Below, in pieces: positions 44,582 through 54,117 of a stretch of 64,000 nucleotides of DNA. This DNA is from VAYN01 sp963702075. Lineage in GTDB: Bacteria; Actinomycetota; Thermoleophilia; Solirubrobacterales; 70-9. The stretch spans positions 558,001 to 622,000 of the forward strand of contig OY969703.1 in assembly GCA_963702075.1 (NCBI GenBank). The letters are read 5' to 3'. The position numbers and the translations under genes are program-made. The notes under the pieces were generated by a model that was not told the origin of the DNA, did no database searches, and worked only from the letters and a program-made list of their open reading frames with translations. Every line of letters begins with the position of its first letter. Within the stretch, counting starts at the first letter, position 1.

Positions 44582-44658
44582 CCACTATAAGTGGTTTACA
44601 CGGCGTGTTTATTGGTCAAAAGTAACTAGTGAAACTTTGAAGACCGTGTAGCGGTCTT
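44582..44658 (+). promoter_or_regulatory. AT-rich upstream region with two inverted repeats
   Basis: In a G+C-rich genome this stretch is strikingly AT-rich. CCACT-ATA-AGTGG lies at 44582-44594 and contains TATAAG, a possible -10 element. AAGACCG/CGGTCTT with a 5 nt loop is at 44640-44658, ending 8 nt before the ATG of the next gene. The second could be an operator or a hairpin hiding the ribosome site. Confidence 0.4.
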
Positions 44659-44666
44659 TACAGGGT

Positions 44667-45221
44667 ATGGATGAATACCCGGGCATCAGGCGCCTCACCG
44701 ACGTCGAACTGCACGGCCTCCGAGTGGTGGAGGTAGGGGGGAAATGGTACGTCCTCCTCGAGGAAGGCAGCCTGATCTCAATCCCCGGCGCCCGCTTCAT
44801 GAAGGTCAACGAGTTCGCGAAGGACGGGGTCAGAAACACCCGGCGATACGGCCCCTGGGTCGAGCTCGACGCCACCATCGCCCGCGAAGATCCGGGGCTC
44901 CTACGGTGGTGCCGCAAGCACTGCAAAGGTGAACTCCCGTCGGGGACGTTTCGTTTTTCTCCAAAGGAGTGGGACCAGCAATCGGAGGATTTCCTCTCGA
45001 TCCCTTATCTGCCGGAGCGCGACCACTCCGACCCGTCGATACGGAAACTTGCGGAGGCGGAGCTGTTCCGGCGCATAGCCGAACGCCAGATGCGACTGAG
45101 CAGAGACCGGCGCGACCGACTGGTGCGCTCCGCAACCGAAGAGGGGCACAGCCGCAGGGACCTCGCCAAGCTGCTCGACGTCTCCTTCGCTCGAATACAG
45201 CAGCTGGTGCGCGGTGGGTGA
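44667..45221 (+). CDS. hypothetical protein with C-terminal helix-turn-helix
   Basis: 184 residues. The N-terminal 110 residues are mixed, with several tryptophans and two cysteines (RWCRKHC); no family recognised. The C-terminal 50 residues end in RDRRDRLVRSATEEGHSRRDLA and KLLDVSFARIQQLVRG, a tight HTH of the sigma-70 region 4 or resolvase type. The upstream region is AT-rich with palindromes, so this may be an autoregulated DNA-binding protein acquired by transfer. Confidence 0.7.
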   Translation: MDEYPGIRRLTDVELHGLRVVEVGGKWYVLLEEGSLISIPGARFMKVNEFAKDGVRNTRRYGPWVELDATIAREDPGLLRWCRKHCKGELPSGTFRFSPKEWDQQSEDFLSIPYLPERDHSDPSIRKLAEAELFRRIAERQMRLSRDRRDRLVRSATEEGHSRRDLAKLLDVSFARIQQLVRGG

Positions 45222-45235
45222 CCCGCACAGCGGGA

Positions 45236-46360
45236 TCAACCCCTCCCAGTGACCACCTTCTGAAAGGTCATCCAGGTGTCGTAGCCGCCGAGGGCGGCCT
45301 CGAGGTCGGTGCCGGTGACGGTGCTGACCCCGCCGGTGCCGTAGAGCTTGGCTTCGACGATGCGGGGGGAGACACCGGTTTTGGTCACCACCACTTTTTT
45401 CAGGCGCCCCTGCAGGTAGGAGGCGAGCTTGGAGCTGATTTCCGGGCCGGTGAATTTCAGCGTCCATTCGTGCAGCGGACAGGCGGAGTCGTAGGGGTCG
45501 GGGACGCCGACCAGGTAGGGGACGGGGGAGCCGAAGACGTTGACGGCGCTCTCGGTGTGGCCGCCCGAGCAGGCCGAGTAGAGGGTCTGGGCGACCTTGC
45601 CGCCGTACGTCACGACCTGTCCGCGGGTCGCGGCGACCGCGGCGTTGGTGCTCGGGTACTCGCTTTCGAGCCCTTTGTAGACCTGGCTGCGGGTGTCGGA
45701 GTAGAGGTCGAAGCCGTTGCCGCCGACGTCGCCGGTGAGGGCGATCGAGCGGACCGCGACCGCCTGCGCTTTCAGCTCCTCGGCCGGCCAGGAGGGCGGC
45801 ACCTCGTTCGGCATCACCCCTTTCACGTACTGCTCGAGCGCCAGCGCGTTGACCACGTTCAGCGACCCGGCCCGGCTTTCGGTCGGCACCGTCTCCAGGG
45901 CGCCGCGGTAGGCGCCGTAGCCGGCGACGCTCACCGTGCCGGGACCGGCCGCACGAAGTTTGCGCCCGCAGGCGGCGAGCCGTTTGCCGCCCGAGCTGCG
46001 CAGGACCACGGCGTTGCCGGTGCGATGGGCCTCGTAGCTACGGCCCGGATCGAGCCGCAGACCGCAGGCGCCGGTGGCGCCGCTGAAGCCGACGTCGCCG
46101 GCTTCGATCCCCAGCAGCACCCGCACCACGTGGGCTCCCTGGATCGTCCCCAGGCTCGTCCCCGTGTAGTAGTGGCCGAGGATGAAGCGGTAGTCCTTGC
46201 CGTGCTCGGCGTAGCCGTAGGCGCCGTAGGCGCTCATCCCGACGCCGTGGCCGAAGCCGCGCCCGTGGATTACCCAGCTGACGCTGGCCTGGGCGGCCGT
46301 CGGTAGGGCGAAGACCAGCAGCGCGGCGGTCACGAGGATGGATCTCACGAGCTTGGACAT
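45236..46360 (-). CDS. secreted SpoIID/LytB domain protein
   Basis: 374 residues from ATG (MSKLVRSILV) with signal peptide (VTAALLVFALPTAAQA). The SpoIID domain shows GRGFGHGVGMSAYGAYGYAE, NEVPPSWPAEELKAQAVAVRS, and STNAAVAATRGQVVTYGGKV with ACSGGHTE. These match the catalytic glutamate and tyrosine regions of SpoIID-type lytic transglycosylases. In a non-sporulating actinobacterium the role is peptidoglycan remodelling. The much longer open frame upstream is antisense to the aldehyde dehydrogenase gene and is not part of the protein. Confidence 0.9.
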   Translation of the reverse strand: MSKLVRSILVTAALLVFALPTAAQASVSWVIHGRGFGHGVGMSAYGAYGYAEHGKDYRFILGHYYTGTSLGTIQGAHVVRVLLGIEAGDVGFSGATGACGLRLDPGRSYEAHRTGNAVVLRSSGGKRLAACGRKLRAAGPGTVSVAGYGAYRGALETVPTESRAGSLNVVNALALEQYVKGVMPNEVPPSWPAEELKAQAVAVRSIALTGDVGGNGFDLYSDTRSQVYKGLESEYPSTNAAVAATRGQVVTYGGKVAQTLYSACSGGHTESAVNVFGSPVPYLVGVPDPYDSACPLHEWTLKFTGPEISSKLASYLQGRLKKVVVTKTGVSPRIVEAKLYGTGGVSTVTGTDLEAALGGYDTWMTFQKVVTGRG

Positions 46361-46426
46361 CTCCAAGCCAACAGATTCAACAATCAGGAGTAGCGGCCTG
46401 CCTATCCGGGGACGTAACCTGGGTAC

Positions 46427-47857
46427 ATGACTGCAACCGATCACAAGCTCCTCGCCGCCGGCGAGTGGCAGGCGACGGGCGAGTGGGGCGAGGTGAAGAG
46501 CCCCTACGACGGCAGCGTCGTCGGCCGGGTCGCGCAGGCTGACGAGGCGCTCGCCAAGAAGGCGATCGAGGCGGCCAACGAGGCCTTCGAGTCGACCGAC
46601 TTCCCCCAGCACGAGCGGGCGAAAGTGCTGGACCGCGCGGCTGAGCTGGTCGCCGAGCGCCGCGACGAGCTGGCGGCGACGATCGCCGCCGAGGCCGGCA
46701 AGCCGATCAAGACGGCGACGGTCGAGGCCGAACGCTGCGTCTCGACGCTCGAGTTCTCCGCGGTCGAGGCGCGCAAGCTGACCGGCGGCACGGTGCCGAT
46801 GGAGGCCGCTCCGGCCGGGGTCGGCAAGCTCGGGGTGATGCTGCGCGTCCCCTACGGCGTCGTCGGCGCGATCAGCCCCTTCAACTTCCCGCTCAACCTG
46901 GTCGCCCACAAGCTCGGCCCGGCGATCGCCGCCGGCAACGCGATCGTCCTCAAGCCCGCCGGCCAGACGCCGATCTCGGCCCTGAAGCTGGCCGAGATCC
47001 TGCTCGACGCGGGGCTGCCGGAGCGCTGGCTCTCGGTCGTGCCGGGACCGGGCTCGAAGGTCGGCAACGCGATCGTCGAGCACCCGCTCACCCGCGCCCT
47101 CACCTTCACCGGCTCGGCGCCGGTCGGCTGGGACATCCGCTCCAAGGTCCCGCACAAGAAGGTCAACCTCGAGCTCGGCTCGAACGCGCCGCTGATCGTC
47201 GACGGCGACGGCGACTGGGAAACCGCCGCGGACAAAGCCCAGCTGCACGCCTTCTCGCACGCCGGCCAGAGCTGCATCTCGATCCAGCGGATCCTCGTCC
47301 ACGAGTCGATCGCCGACCAGTTCACCGCGCGCCTGGTCGCCAACGTCGAGAAGCTGACCGTCGGCGACCCGCTCGACGAGAGCACCGACGTCGGCCCGCT
47401 GATCACCCCCGACGACCGCGACCGCGTCAAGGAGTGGATCGACGAGGCGGTCGCCGGCGGGGCGGAGCTGCTGACCGGCGGCGAGCTGGTCGACGAGGGC
47501 CGCTGCCTGGCGCCGACGCTGCTGAAGGCGCCGCCGAAAGAGGCGAAGGTCTGGTGCGAGGAGATCTTCGGCCCGGTCGCCACGATCGACACCTTCTCGA
47601 TCTTCGAGGAAGCCCTGACGATGGCCAGCGACTCCAAGTTCGGCCTCCAGGCGGGCGTCTTCACCCGCGACATCGGCAAGGGCCTCGAGGCCGGCCGTAC
47701 CCTCGAGTTCGGCGGCGTCCTGATCAACGAGGTCCCGACCTTCCGCGCCGACCAGCAGCCCTACGGCGGCGTCAAGGACTCCGGCAACACTCGCGAGGGC
47801 CCGGCCTATGCGGTTTACGAGCTGACCGAGGAGCGCTTCGTCACCCTTCAGGGGTAG
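46427..47857 (+). CDS. NAD(P)-dependent aldehyde dehydrogenase
   Basis: 476 residues. The cofactor-binding motif FTGSAPVGWDI, catalytic Glu in LELGSNAP (about 249) and catalytic Cys283 in GQSCISIQR are present. PFNFPLNLVAHKLGPAIAAGNA and PYGGVKDSGNTREG are family hallmarks. The ELGSNAP variant is seen in lactaldehyde and phosphonoacetaldehyde dehydrogenase-like groups. It may serve the 2-hydroxyacid to aldehyde route suggested by mdlC and the Fe-S dehydrogenase further downstream, but it is 4.5 kb away and not in their operon. Confidence 0.94.
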   Translation: MTATDHKLLAAGEWQATGEWGEVKSPYDGSVVGRVAQADEALAKKAIEAANEAFESTDFPQHERAKVLDRAAELVAERRDELAATIAAEAGKPIKTATVEAERCVSTLEFSAVEARKLTGGTVPMEAAPAGVGKLGVMLRVPYGVVGAISPFNFPLNLVAHKLGPAIAAGNAIVLKPAGQTPISALKLAEILLDAGLPERWLSVVPGPGSKVGNAIVEHPLTRALTFTGSAPVGWDIRSKVPHKKVNLELGSNAPLIVDGDGDWETAADKAQLHAFSHAGQSCISIQRILVHESIADQFTARLVANVEKLTVGDPLDESTDVGPLITPDDRDRVKEWIDEAVAGGAELLTGGELVDEGRCLAPTLLKAPPKEAKVWCEEIFGPVATIDTFSIFEEALTMASDSKFGLQAGVFTRDIGKGLEAGRTLEFGGVLINEVPTFRADQQPYGGVKDSGNTREGPAYAVYELTEERFVTLQG

Positions 47858-47909
47858 GAGCCGGCGTCCTCTCCCGTCGCTAGGTTCCCGCCCTGGATCA
47901 GTCGACGAC

Positions 47910-48941
47910 GTGGGGGTGGGGCGTTTGAAAGCGAGCTTGAAGGGCTTCCTGGCGGTGGCAGCGTTGGCTATGGCGGTGGGACTGGCCATACCGGCTCTGG
48001 CGGCTGCGAATCTGGTCGTCAACGGCGACTTCGAGACCGGGAGCCTGGAAGGCTGGCATCAAAAAAACGAACCGGGCGAATCCGGCCGCTGGTCTGTCTA
48101 TTCGGGAACCGAAGTCCCGGCTCCAGTCGGCGAACCTTTCATCGTCCCTGCTCCGCCACAGGGGGAATACGCGGCGATCGCTACGCAGAACAACCCGGGG
48201 AGCCACATCCTGTATCAGGACGTGCCGCTTGGAGCAGGCCCGCATGAACTTTCGCTGATCACCTACTACGAAAGCCTCGGGCCGCTGACTACCTCGGAAA
48301 CCCTGTCCCCCTCCGGAGAACCGAATCAGCAGTACCGAATCGACGTATTGAAGCCGAACGTGCCGCTGACGACCGTCGATCCAGCGAACATCCTGGCGAC
48401 GATAATCAAGACCGAAGAAAGCGATCCGCCGACGATGGAACCGACCACCTTCACTGCGGATCTCAGCGCTTACGCCGGCCAGACCGTCCGCCTCCGCTTT
48501 GCCGAGACGGACACCGAGTCGCCCCTCCTCTCCGGTGTCGACGCGGTTTCGATCAGCGGCAGCGCACCGTCGCCGCCCCCTCCTGCGCCCCCCGCTCCTT
48601 CACCGTCCCCGGCGTCACCTCCCTCCAACGCCTTCAGCTTCGGCAAGCTGAAGCTGAACAAGAAGAAGGGAACCGCGACGCTGCAGGTCAGCGTGCCGGG
48701 CGCCGGATCACTGACCGCATCCGACGTCAAGCGGAAAGGCAAGCGGATCCAGGACGCCGTCACGACCGCGAGCGCCGCCGGGATCGTGACGCTGACGCTG
48801 AAACCGACCGGGAGCGGCAGGAAAACGCTGAAGGCGAAAGGGAAGCTGGCAATCAAGGCGCTTGTCACCTTCACCCCGACCGGTGGCACCGCGGCAAGTC
48901 AAAGCCACGCCGGGAAGCTGAAGCTGACGCCTAAGAGCTAG
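47910..48941 (+). CDS. secreted protein with carbohydrate-binding-like and beta-rich C-terminal domains
   Basis: 343 residues from GTG at 47910 (GTG 47916 or TTG 47925 possible). Signal peptide: KGFLAVAALAMAVGLAIPALA. The N-terminal domain has the DUF642/CBM-like opening ANLVVNGDFETGSLEGW and closes with TVRLRFAETDTESPLLSGVDAV. After a proline-rich linker (SPPPPAPPAPSPSPASPP) comes a lysine/glycine-rich beta domain (FSFGKLKLNKKKGTATLQV, GKLKLTPKS) that recurs in Thermoleophilia surface proteins. Probably a wall-associated carbohydrate-binding protein. Confidence 0.85.
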   Translation: MGVGRLKASLKGFLAVAALAMAVGLAIPALAAANLVVNGDFETGSLEGWHQKNEPGESGRWSVYSGTEVPAPVGEPFIVPAPPQGEYAAIATQNNPGSHILYQDVPLGAGPHELSLITYYESLGPLTTSETLSPSGEPNQQYRIDVLKPNVPLTTVDPANILATIIKTEESDPPTMEPTTFTADLSAYAGQTVRLRFAETDTESPLLSGVDAVSISGSAPSPPPPAPPAPSPSPASPPSNAFSFGKLKLNKKKGTATLQVSVPGAGSLTASDVKRKGKRIQDAVTTASAAGIVTLTLKPTGSGRKTLKAKGKLAIKALVTFTPTGGTAASQSHAGKLKLTPKS

Positions 48942-48965
48942 GGGATACCCCAGGCTTGGGGACCT

Positions 48966-49571
48966 CTAGTCCTCTAGTTCCCGTTCGACCTCGTCGGCGA
49001 GCGCCGGGTGCCTGTACGGGCCCGGCGCTCGCAGCCGCTCGATCACATTGCGGCGGCTGACCGGGTCCTTGTCCTGGCTCAGCTTCCGCTTGCAGACAAA
49101 CCGCTCGACCCGAAGCCGGATCCCGACGGTCCCGCGAGCAAATGGAGTCGCCCAATCCCGCTCCAAGAACATCGGCTCCTCCACCTCGCGCTCAAACCTC
49201 TCGACCAGCCGAGTAAGCGCCTCGACGTTCTCCTCCTCGCTGAGCACCTCCGGCGTCCCATAGAGGTGAGCAACGCTGAAGTTCCAAGTAGGCGCCCGCG
49301 TGGCGCCCGGCGCGTACCAGCTAGGCGACACATAGCCATGCCGCCCCTGCACGATCACCAGCAACTCTCCCTCGCCAACCCCATGCAGTTCGTCATCGGG
49401 CTTACCAAGGTGAGTAACAACCGTCAGCTCCTCCCCGGGATCAAGCAGCACCGGGCAGTGAGAAGCAACAAGCCCCCCGTTCTCACTAACCAGAACCGCC
49501 CAAGGATTCTCCTCAATCAGCTGCCGAACAACGTCAGGGTCCTCACAGAGGTATGCCGAGTTATGCCGCAC
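48966..49571 (-). CDS. PaiB-type FMN-binding negative regulator
   Basis: 201 residues. MRHNSAYLCEDPDVVRQLI at the start, ENPWAVLVSENGGLVASHCPVL, VVTHLGKPDDELHG and VSPSWYAPGATRAPTWNFSVAH are the PaiB signature blocks (the expected family sequence has TWNY for TWNF). The family is an FMN-binding split-barrel named for effects on sporulation and degradative enzymes in Bacillus. The role here is unproven. Hairpin H2 copy 2 lies 27 nt upstream of its start. Confidence 0.9.
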   Translation of the reverse strand: MRHNSAYLCEDPDVVRQLIEENPWAVLVSENGGLVASHCPVLLDPGEELTVVTHLGKPDDELHGVGEGELLVIVQGRHGYVSPSWYAPGATRAPTWNFSVAHLYGTPEVLSEEENVEALTRLVERFEREVEEPMFLERDWATPFARGTVGIRLRVERFVCKRKLSQDKDPVSRRNVIERLRAPGPYRHPALADEVERELED

Positions 49572-49599
49572 CCCAGAAGCCTAAGCAGCTGTCAAACGA

Positions 49600-49674
49600 G
49601 GGGCCGGGAGGGGTCCCACAGACACTCAACCACGAGCCATAGCGAGTGGTGTCTGGGGGACCCCTCCCGGCCCC
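49600..49674. repeat. hairpin element family H2, copy 2
   Basis: 26 bp arms with one mismatch (49600-49625 and 49649-49674), extendable by 2 bp, around the 23 nt loop that starts TCAACCACGAGCC and ends AGCGAGTG. Loop and the loop-proximal CAGACAC/GTGTCTG are shared with copy 1 at 28217; the outer arm (GGGGCCGGGAGGGG) is different. It lies between paiB and fumC. Confidence 0.9.
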
Positions 49675-49688
49675 TCCCCAAAGAACCG

Positions 49689-51002
<1,314 letters not shown>

Positions 51003-51014
51003 GCGTCTCCTTAG

Positions 51015-51485
51015 TCAGCCTTCTCTGCGCCCGGCAGCGTATCCAGCTTCGTAGGAGCGCAGGAACGCGGGCGAGAGCGGTTCTTTGTCGGGCGCGTAGC
51101 GGGCGGCGACGGTGAGGCGACGGACGAGATCGGCGTGGATGCCTTCGCTGTCTTCGGCGCCCCGTTCGGCGGCGCCGAGTAGGTAGCCGAGCTGGACGGC
51201 CGAGTCGCCGCCGTCTTCCTCGCGGCCCTTCGCGCTCAGCGAAGTCGCGGTCTCGACCATCGCTTCGCCAACCCGGGCGAGGTCGCCGGCCTGCTGGTTG
51301 GAAGCAAGGCAGTCGCTGATCGGGGTCTCCCCCTGCAACAGCACTTCCCGAGGCGCGCTCCGCAGCGCCTGTTCGTAGGCGGGAGCGCCTTCGAGGCAGG
51401 CCACCGGCGTCGAATCCCCCTGCTTCCCGCAGCCAAAAGCGGCAAGCGCGAGGCAGGCGAGCAGCGATGCGGCGGCGAAACGCAT
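51015..51485 (-). CDS. small lipoprotein
   Basis: 156 residues with a lipobox LAAFGC after a hydrophobic signal (ASLLACLALAAFGCG). The mature part is helical and acidic, with two further cysteines (VACLEG, SDCLAS). No family is recognised. It probably shares a transcript with fumC downstream (12 nt). A P47 palindrome lies 33 nt upstream of its start. Confidence 0.75.
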   Translation of the reverse strand: MRFAAASLLACLALAAFGCGKQGDSTPVACLEGAPAYEQALRSAPREVLLQGETPISDCLASNQQAGDLARVGEAMVETATSLSAKGREEDGGDSAVQLGYLLGAAERGAEDSEGIHADLVRRLTVAARYAPDKEPLSPAFLRSYEAGYAAGRREG

Positions 51486-51518
51486 CGCCGCATCCTATGG
51501 ACCAGCCACTCTCACCCG

Positions 51519-51565
51519 AACTGCATCAACTTTTCCACCCAGCAGATAGAAAAGTTGATGCAGTT
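51519..51565. repeat. 47 bp palindromic repeat P47, copy 2
   Basis: Perfect 17 bp arms AACTGCATCAACTTTTC and complement; loop orientation the same as copy 3 and opposite to copy 1. It lies 4 nt after the stop of the M15-like gene (minus strand), so it could end that transcript. Confidence 0.92.
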
Positions 51566-51569
51566 GGGA

Positions 51570-52265
51570 TCAGTCGCCGGTGCCGCGGGGGGAGAGGCCG
51601 CCGGTTGAGACCTGGGCTACGCCGCCGGAGGGGCGGGGGGGCGGGGGAGGCGCTGGCGGCTTCGTTGGCTTTGCCGGGACCGCGCCTTTGGCGCCGGTGG
51701 AGAAGACTTCGACCCACTGCGCGAGGGTGTATTCAGGGGCGGTGGCGTGGTTCCAGGAGAGGTGGAGGTGGTTGCCGCAGCCGTGACCGGCGTCGCCGTC
51801 GTAGCCAACCCAGCGGAAGGGTAGGCGGGGCTCGTTCTGGACCGGCTCGGCCCAGTGGGCGAGGCGGGTGATCGGCGCCCAGGTCGAGTCGCATTTGCCG
51901 TCGCCGTTCAGCGGTACGAGGTCGACCGCGAGCCCGTTGTAGTGGTCGGAGCCGCGGACGTGGCAACGGTTGCAGCCCGCGTGTTCGCCGTTCGGCAGCG
52001 GGCCGGAGTAGCCGTCGGTGACGTAGATCGGGTAGCGCTTGGCGATCCAGCGCAGGTCGGGAAGGATCCGCTTGTCGACCATGTCGCCTTCTTCGTGCGG
52101 GATCGAGGCCGGGATCGGGACGATTTTCCCCGCTCCGTAGAGAAGCCGCGTCGCCGGGATCGGTTCCGCCTGCGAGTAGGCGCAGACGAGGAAGAGGGGC
52201 GCGAGGGAGAGGGCGCAGATCGCAAGAGCGCGCGCCCAGGCGCTGGCGAGGAGACGATGGCTCAC
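51570..52265 (-). CDS. secreted M15-like peptidase domain protein
   Basis: 231 residues from GTG (VSHRLLASAWARAL), with signal (LAICALSLAPLFLVCAYS). The motif SDHYNGLAVDLV fits S-x-H-x2-G-x-A-x-D of M15/VanY-type metallopeptidases, and GCGNHLHLSW gives the later H-x-H. Two cysteines (CNRCH) add a possible extra metal site or disulphide. The C-terminal 50 residues are proline-rich. M15 enzymes cleave D-Ala-D-Ala or L-Ala-D-Glu bonds of peptidoglycan; the exact bond is unknown. The gene is bracketed by two direct copies of P47. Confidence 0.8.
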   Translation of the reverse strand: MSHRLLASAWARALAICALSLAPLFLVCAYSQAEPIPATRLLYGAGKIVPIPASIPHEEGDMVDKRILPDLRWIAKRYPIYVTDGYSGPLPNGEHAGCNRCHVRGSDHYNGLAVDLVPLNGDGKCDSTWAPITRLAHWAEPVQNEPRLPFRWVGYDGDAGHGCGNHLHLSWNHATAPEYTLAQWVEVFSTGAKGAVPAKPTKPPAPPPPPRPSGGVAQVSTGGLSPRGTGD

Positions 52266-52320
52266 CCTCGCGTTATCGGCGCTACGACGCCCTCGCCTTG
52301 AATCCTGCCGCCCGCCCCCG

Positions 52321-52367
52321 AACTGCATCAACTTTTCCACCCAGCAGATAGAAAAGTTGATGCAGTT
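52321..52367. repeat. 47 bp palindromic repeat P47, copy 3
   Basis: Identical to copy 2 throughout its 47 bp. With flanking bases the arms extend to 20 bp (CCG...CGG). It lies 55 nt upstream of the M15-like gene start and 43 nt upstream of the mdlC start. Confidence 0.92.
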
Positions 52368-52410
52368 CGGTGTCGGCGTGCCTGGCCAGTCAGCCAGTAG
52401 GGTTCGACTC

Positions 52411-54009
52411 GTGCCGACGGTCCGCGAAGCCACGTTCGACCTCTTCCGTGCCCACGGGATGACGACGATGTTCGGCAACCCGGGCTCGACCGAGCTGCCG
52501 ATGCTCGCCGACTTCCCAGGCGACTTCCGCTACGTGCTCGGCCTGCAGGAGGCGGTCGTGGTCGGGATGGCCGACGGCTTCGCCCAGGCCTCGGGCAAGA
52601 CCACCGTCGTCAACCTCCACACCGCGCCGGGAGTCGGCAACGCGATGGGGGCGATCTTCAACGCCCAGGCCAACCACTCGCCGCTGCTGATCACCGCCGG
52701 CCAGCAGGCCCGCGCCCAGATCACCCTGCAGGCGAATCTGACCAACCGCGACGCGACCCGGATGCCGCACCCGCTGGTCAAGTGGTCCTACGAGCCGCCG
52801 CGGGCCGAGGACGTGCCGCTGGCGCTCGCCCACGGGGCGCACCTCGCCGGCCTGGCGCCGCGCGGGCCGGTCTTCGTCTCGCTGCCGATGGACGACTGGT
52901 ACGCCGAGGTCGATGAGGCCGACGCCAAGGCCGCGATCGAGCGCAAGGTGACCGGGCGCGCCGTCGCCGACCCGGAGGCGGTGCGGGCGCTGGCCGAGCG
53001 CCTCGACGCCGCCGAGAACCCCGTCTTCGTCGCCGGCCCGGACATCGATACCGCCGGCGCCTGGGACACCGCGATCGCCCTCGCCGAGCGCCAGCACCTG
53101 CCCGTCTGGGCCTCGCCCGCGACCGGCGGCGTCCGCCTCGGCTTCCCGGAGAACCACCCCAACTTCCGCGGGGTTCTGCCGCCGGCGATCGGCCCGGTCG
53201 GGCAGACGCTCGAGGGCCACGACCTGATCCTCGTTGCCGGCAGCTCGGTCTTCCCCTACTACCCGCACATCCCCGGGCCGCTGCTGCCCGCGGGCGCGCG
53301 CCTGGTCGCGATCACCAGCGACCACGACGAGGCGGTGCGGGCCCCGATGGGCGACGCGATCGTCGCCGACGTCGGGCTGACCCTGGCGGCGCTGCTGGAG
53401 CAGGTGCCCGAGTCCTCGCGCTCGGCGCCGGAGCCGAACCCGGGGCCGGGCGAAATCCCCGCCGAGGACCCGCTCAACGCCTCGACCGTCCACACCGCCC
53501 TCGCCGAAGCGATGCCCGAGGACGCGATCGTCGTCCTCGAGTCCCCCTCCAGCACCCTGGCGCTGCGCAACCAGCTCCGCATCTCGCGACCCGGCAGCTA
53601 CTACTTCAGCGCCGGTGGCGGCCTCGGCTTCGGCCTCGCCGCCTCGGTCGGGGTGCAGCTGGCGCAGCCGGACCGGCCGGTCGTCTGCGTGCTCGGCGAG
53701 GGCTCGGCCCAGTACGCGATCACCGCCTTCTGGAGCGCCGTCGCCTACAAGGCGCCGGTCACCTTCCTCGTCCTGCGCAACGAGGAGTACGCGATCCTCA
53801 AGTGGTTCGCCGAAGTCGAGCAGGTCAACGCCGCGCCCGGCCTCGATCTGCCGAAGCTCGACGTCGCCAGCGTTGCCGAGGGCTACGGGGTCAAGGCGCA
53901 CCGGGCCAAGGACCGCGACGAAGTCGTCGGGGCGCTGAGCGCGGCGCTTGCCTCCTCGCAGCCGGAGCTGGTCGAAGTTCCGGTGGCGCCGGGGATGTCG
54001 CTGTTTTAG
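52411..54009 (+). CDS. mdlC: benzoylformate decarboxylase-like ThDP enzyme
   Basis: 532 residues from GTG at 52411; the longer frame upstream runs through repeat P47. ThDP-enzyme marks: GNPGSTELPML and LQEAVVVGMADGFAQ (catalytic Glu) in the Pyr domain, and GEGSAQYAITAFWSA with NEEY...L in the PP domain (ThDP/Mg site GEGSxx..26..NE). The His pair expected in benzoylformate decarboxylase is plausible at NANHSP. The reaction is decarboxylation of an aromatic 2-oxoacid to aldehyde. Hairpin H1 copy 2 and the FAD/Fe-S 2-hydroxyacid dehydrogenase gene follow, a sensible pathway order. Confidence 0.85.
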   Translation: MPTVREATFDLFRAHGMTTMFGNPGSTELPMLADFPGDFRYVLGLQEAVVVGMADGFAQASGKTTVVNLHTAPGVGNAMGAIFNAQANHSPLLITAGQQARAQITLQANLTNRDATRMPHPLVKWSYEPPRAEDVPLALAHGAHLAGLAPRGPVFVSLPMDDWYAEVDEADAKAAIERKVTGRAVADPEAVRALAERLDAAENPVFVAGPDIDTAGAWDTAIALAERQHLPVWASPATGGVRLGFPENHPNFRGVLPPAIGPVGQTLEGHDLILVAGSSVFPYYPHIPGPLLPAGARLVAITSDHDEAVRAPMGDAIVADVGLTLAALLEQVPESSRSAPEPNPGPGEIPAEDPLNASTVHTALAEAMPEDAIVVLESPSSTLALRNQLRISRPGSYYFSAGGGLGFGLAASVGVQLAQPDRPVVCVLGEGSAQYAITAFWSAVAYKAPVTFLVLRNEEYAILKWFAEVEQVNAAPGLDLPKLDVASVAEGYGVKAHRAKDRDEVVGALSAALASSQPELVEVPVAPGMSLF

Positions 54010-54037
54010 GTGATGGTGGTTGGGGATTCGGATAGTT

Positions 54038-54110
54038 GGCACGAGGGCCGGGGGATGCCCGCCGGACAACAGCGGGGAGGGTCCGGCGGGCATCCCCCGG
54101 CCCTCGTGCC
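54038..54110. repeat. hairpin element family H1, copy 2
   Basis: Perfect 30 bp arms (54038-54067 and 54081-54110) around the constant loop AACAGCGGGGAGG. Arm sequence (GGCACGAGGGCCGGGGGATG) differs from the other copies. It sits between mdlC and the next gene and ends 7 nt before that ATG, so it may occlude translation initiation. Confidence 0.95.
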
Positions 54111-54117
54111 GTAGCCG

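Noticed and set aside
45236..48022. 928-codon minus-strand frame covering the aldehyde dehydrogenase gene
   Set aside because: Only its last 374 codons (from 46360) are SpoIID-like and begin with a signal peptide; the rest is an antisense shadow with biased composition.
52390..54093. 567-codon minus-strand frame opposite mdlC
   Set aside because: Low-complexity Arg/Gly/Val composition typical of an antisense shadow of a G+C-rich gene, while the plus strand encodes a complete ThDP enzyme.
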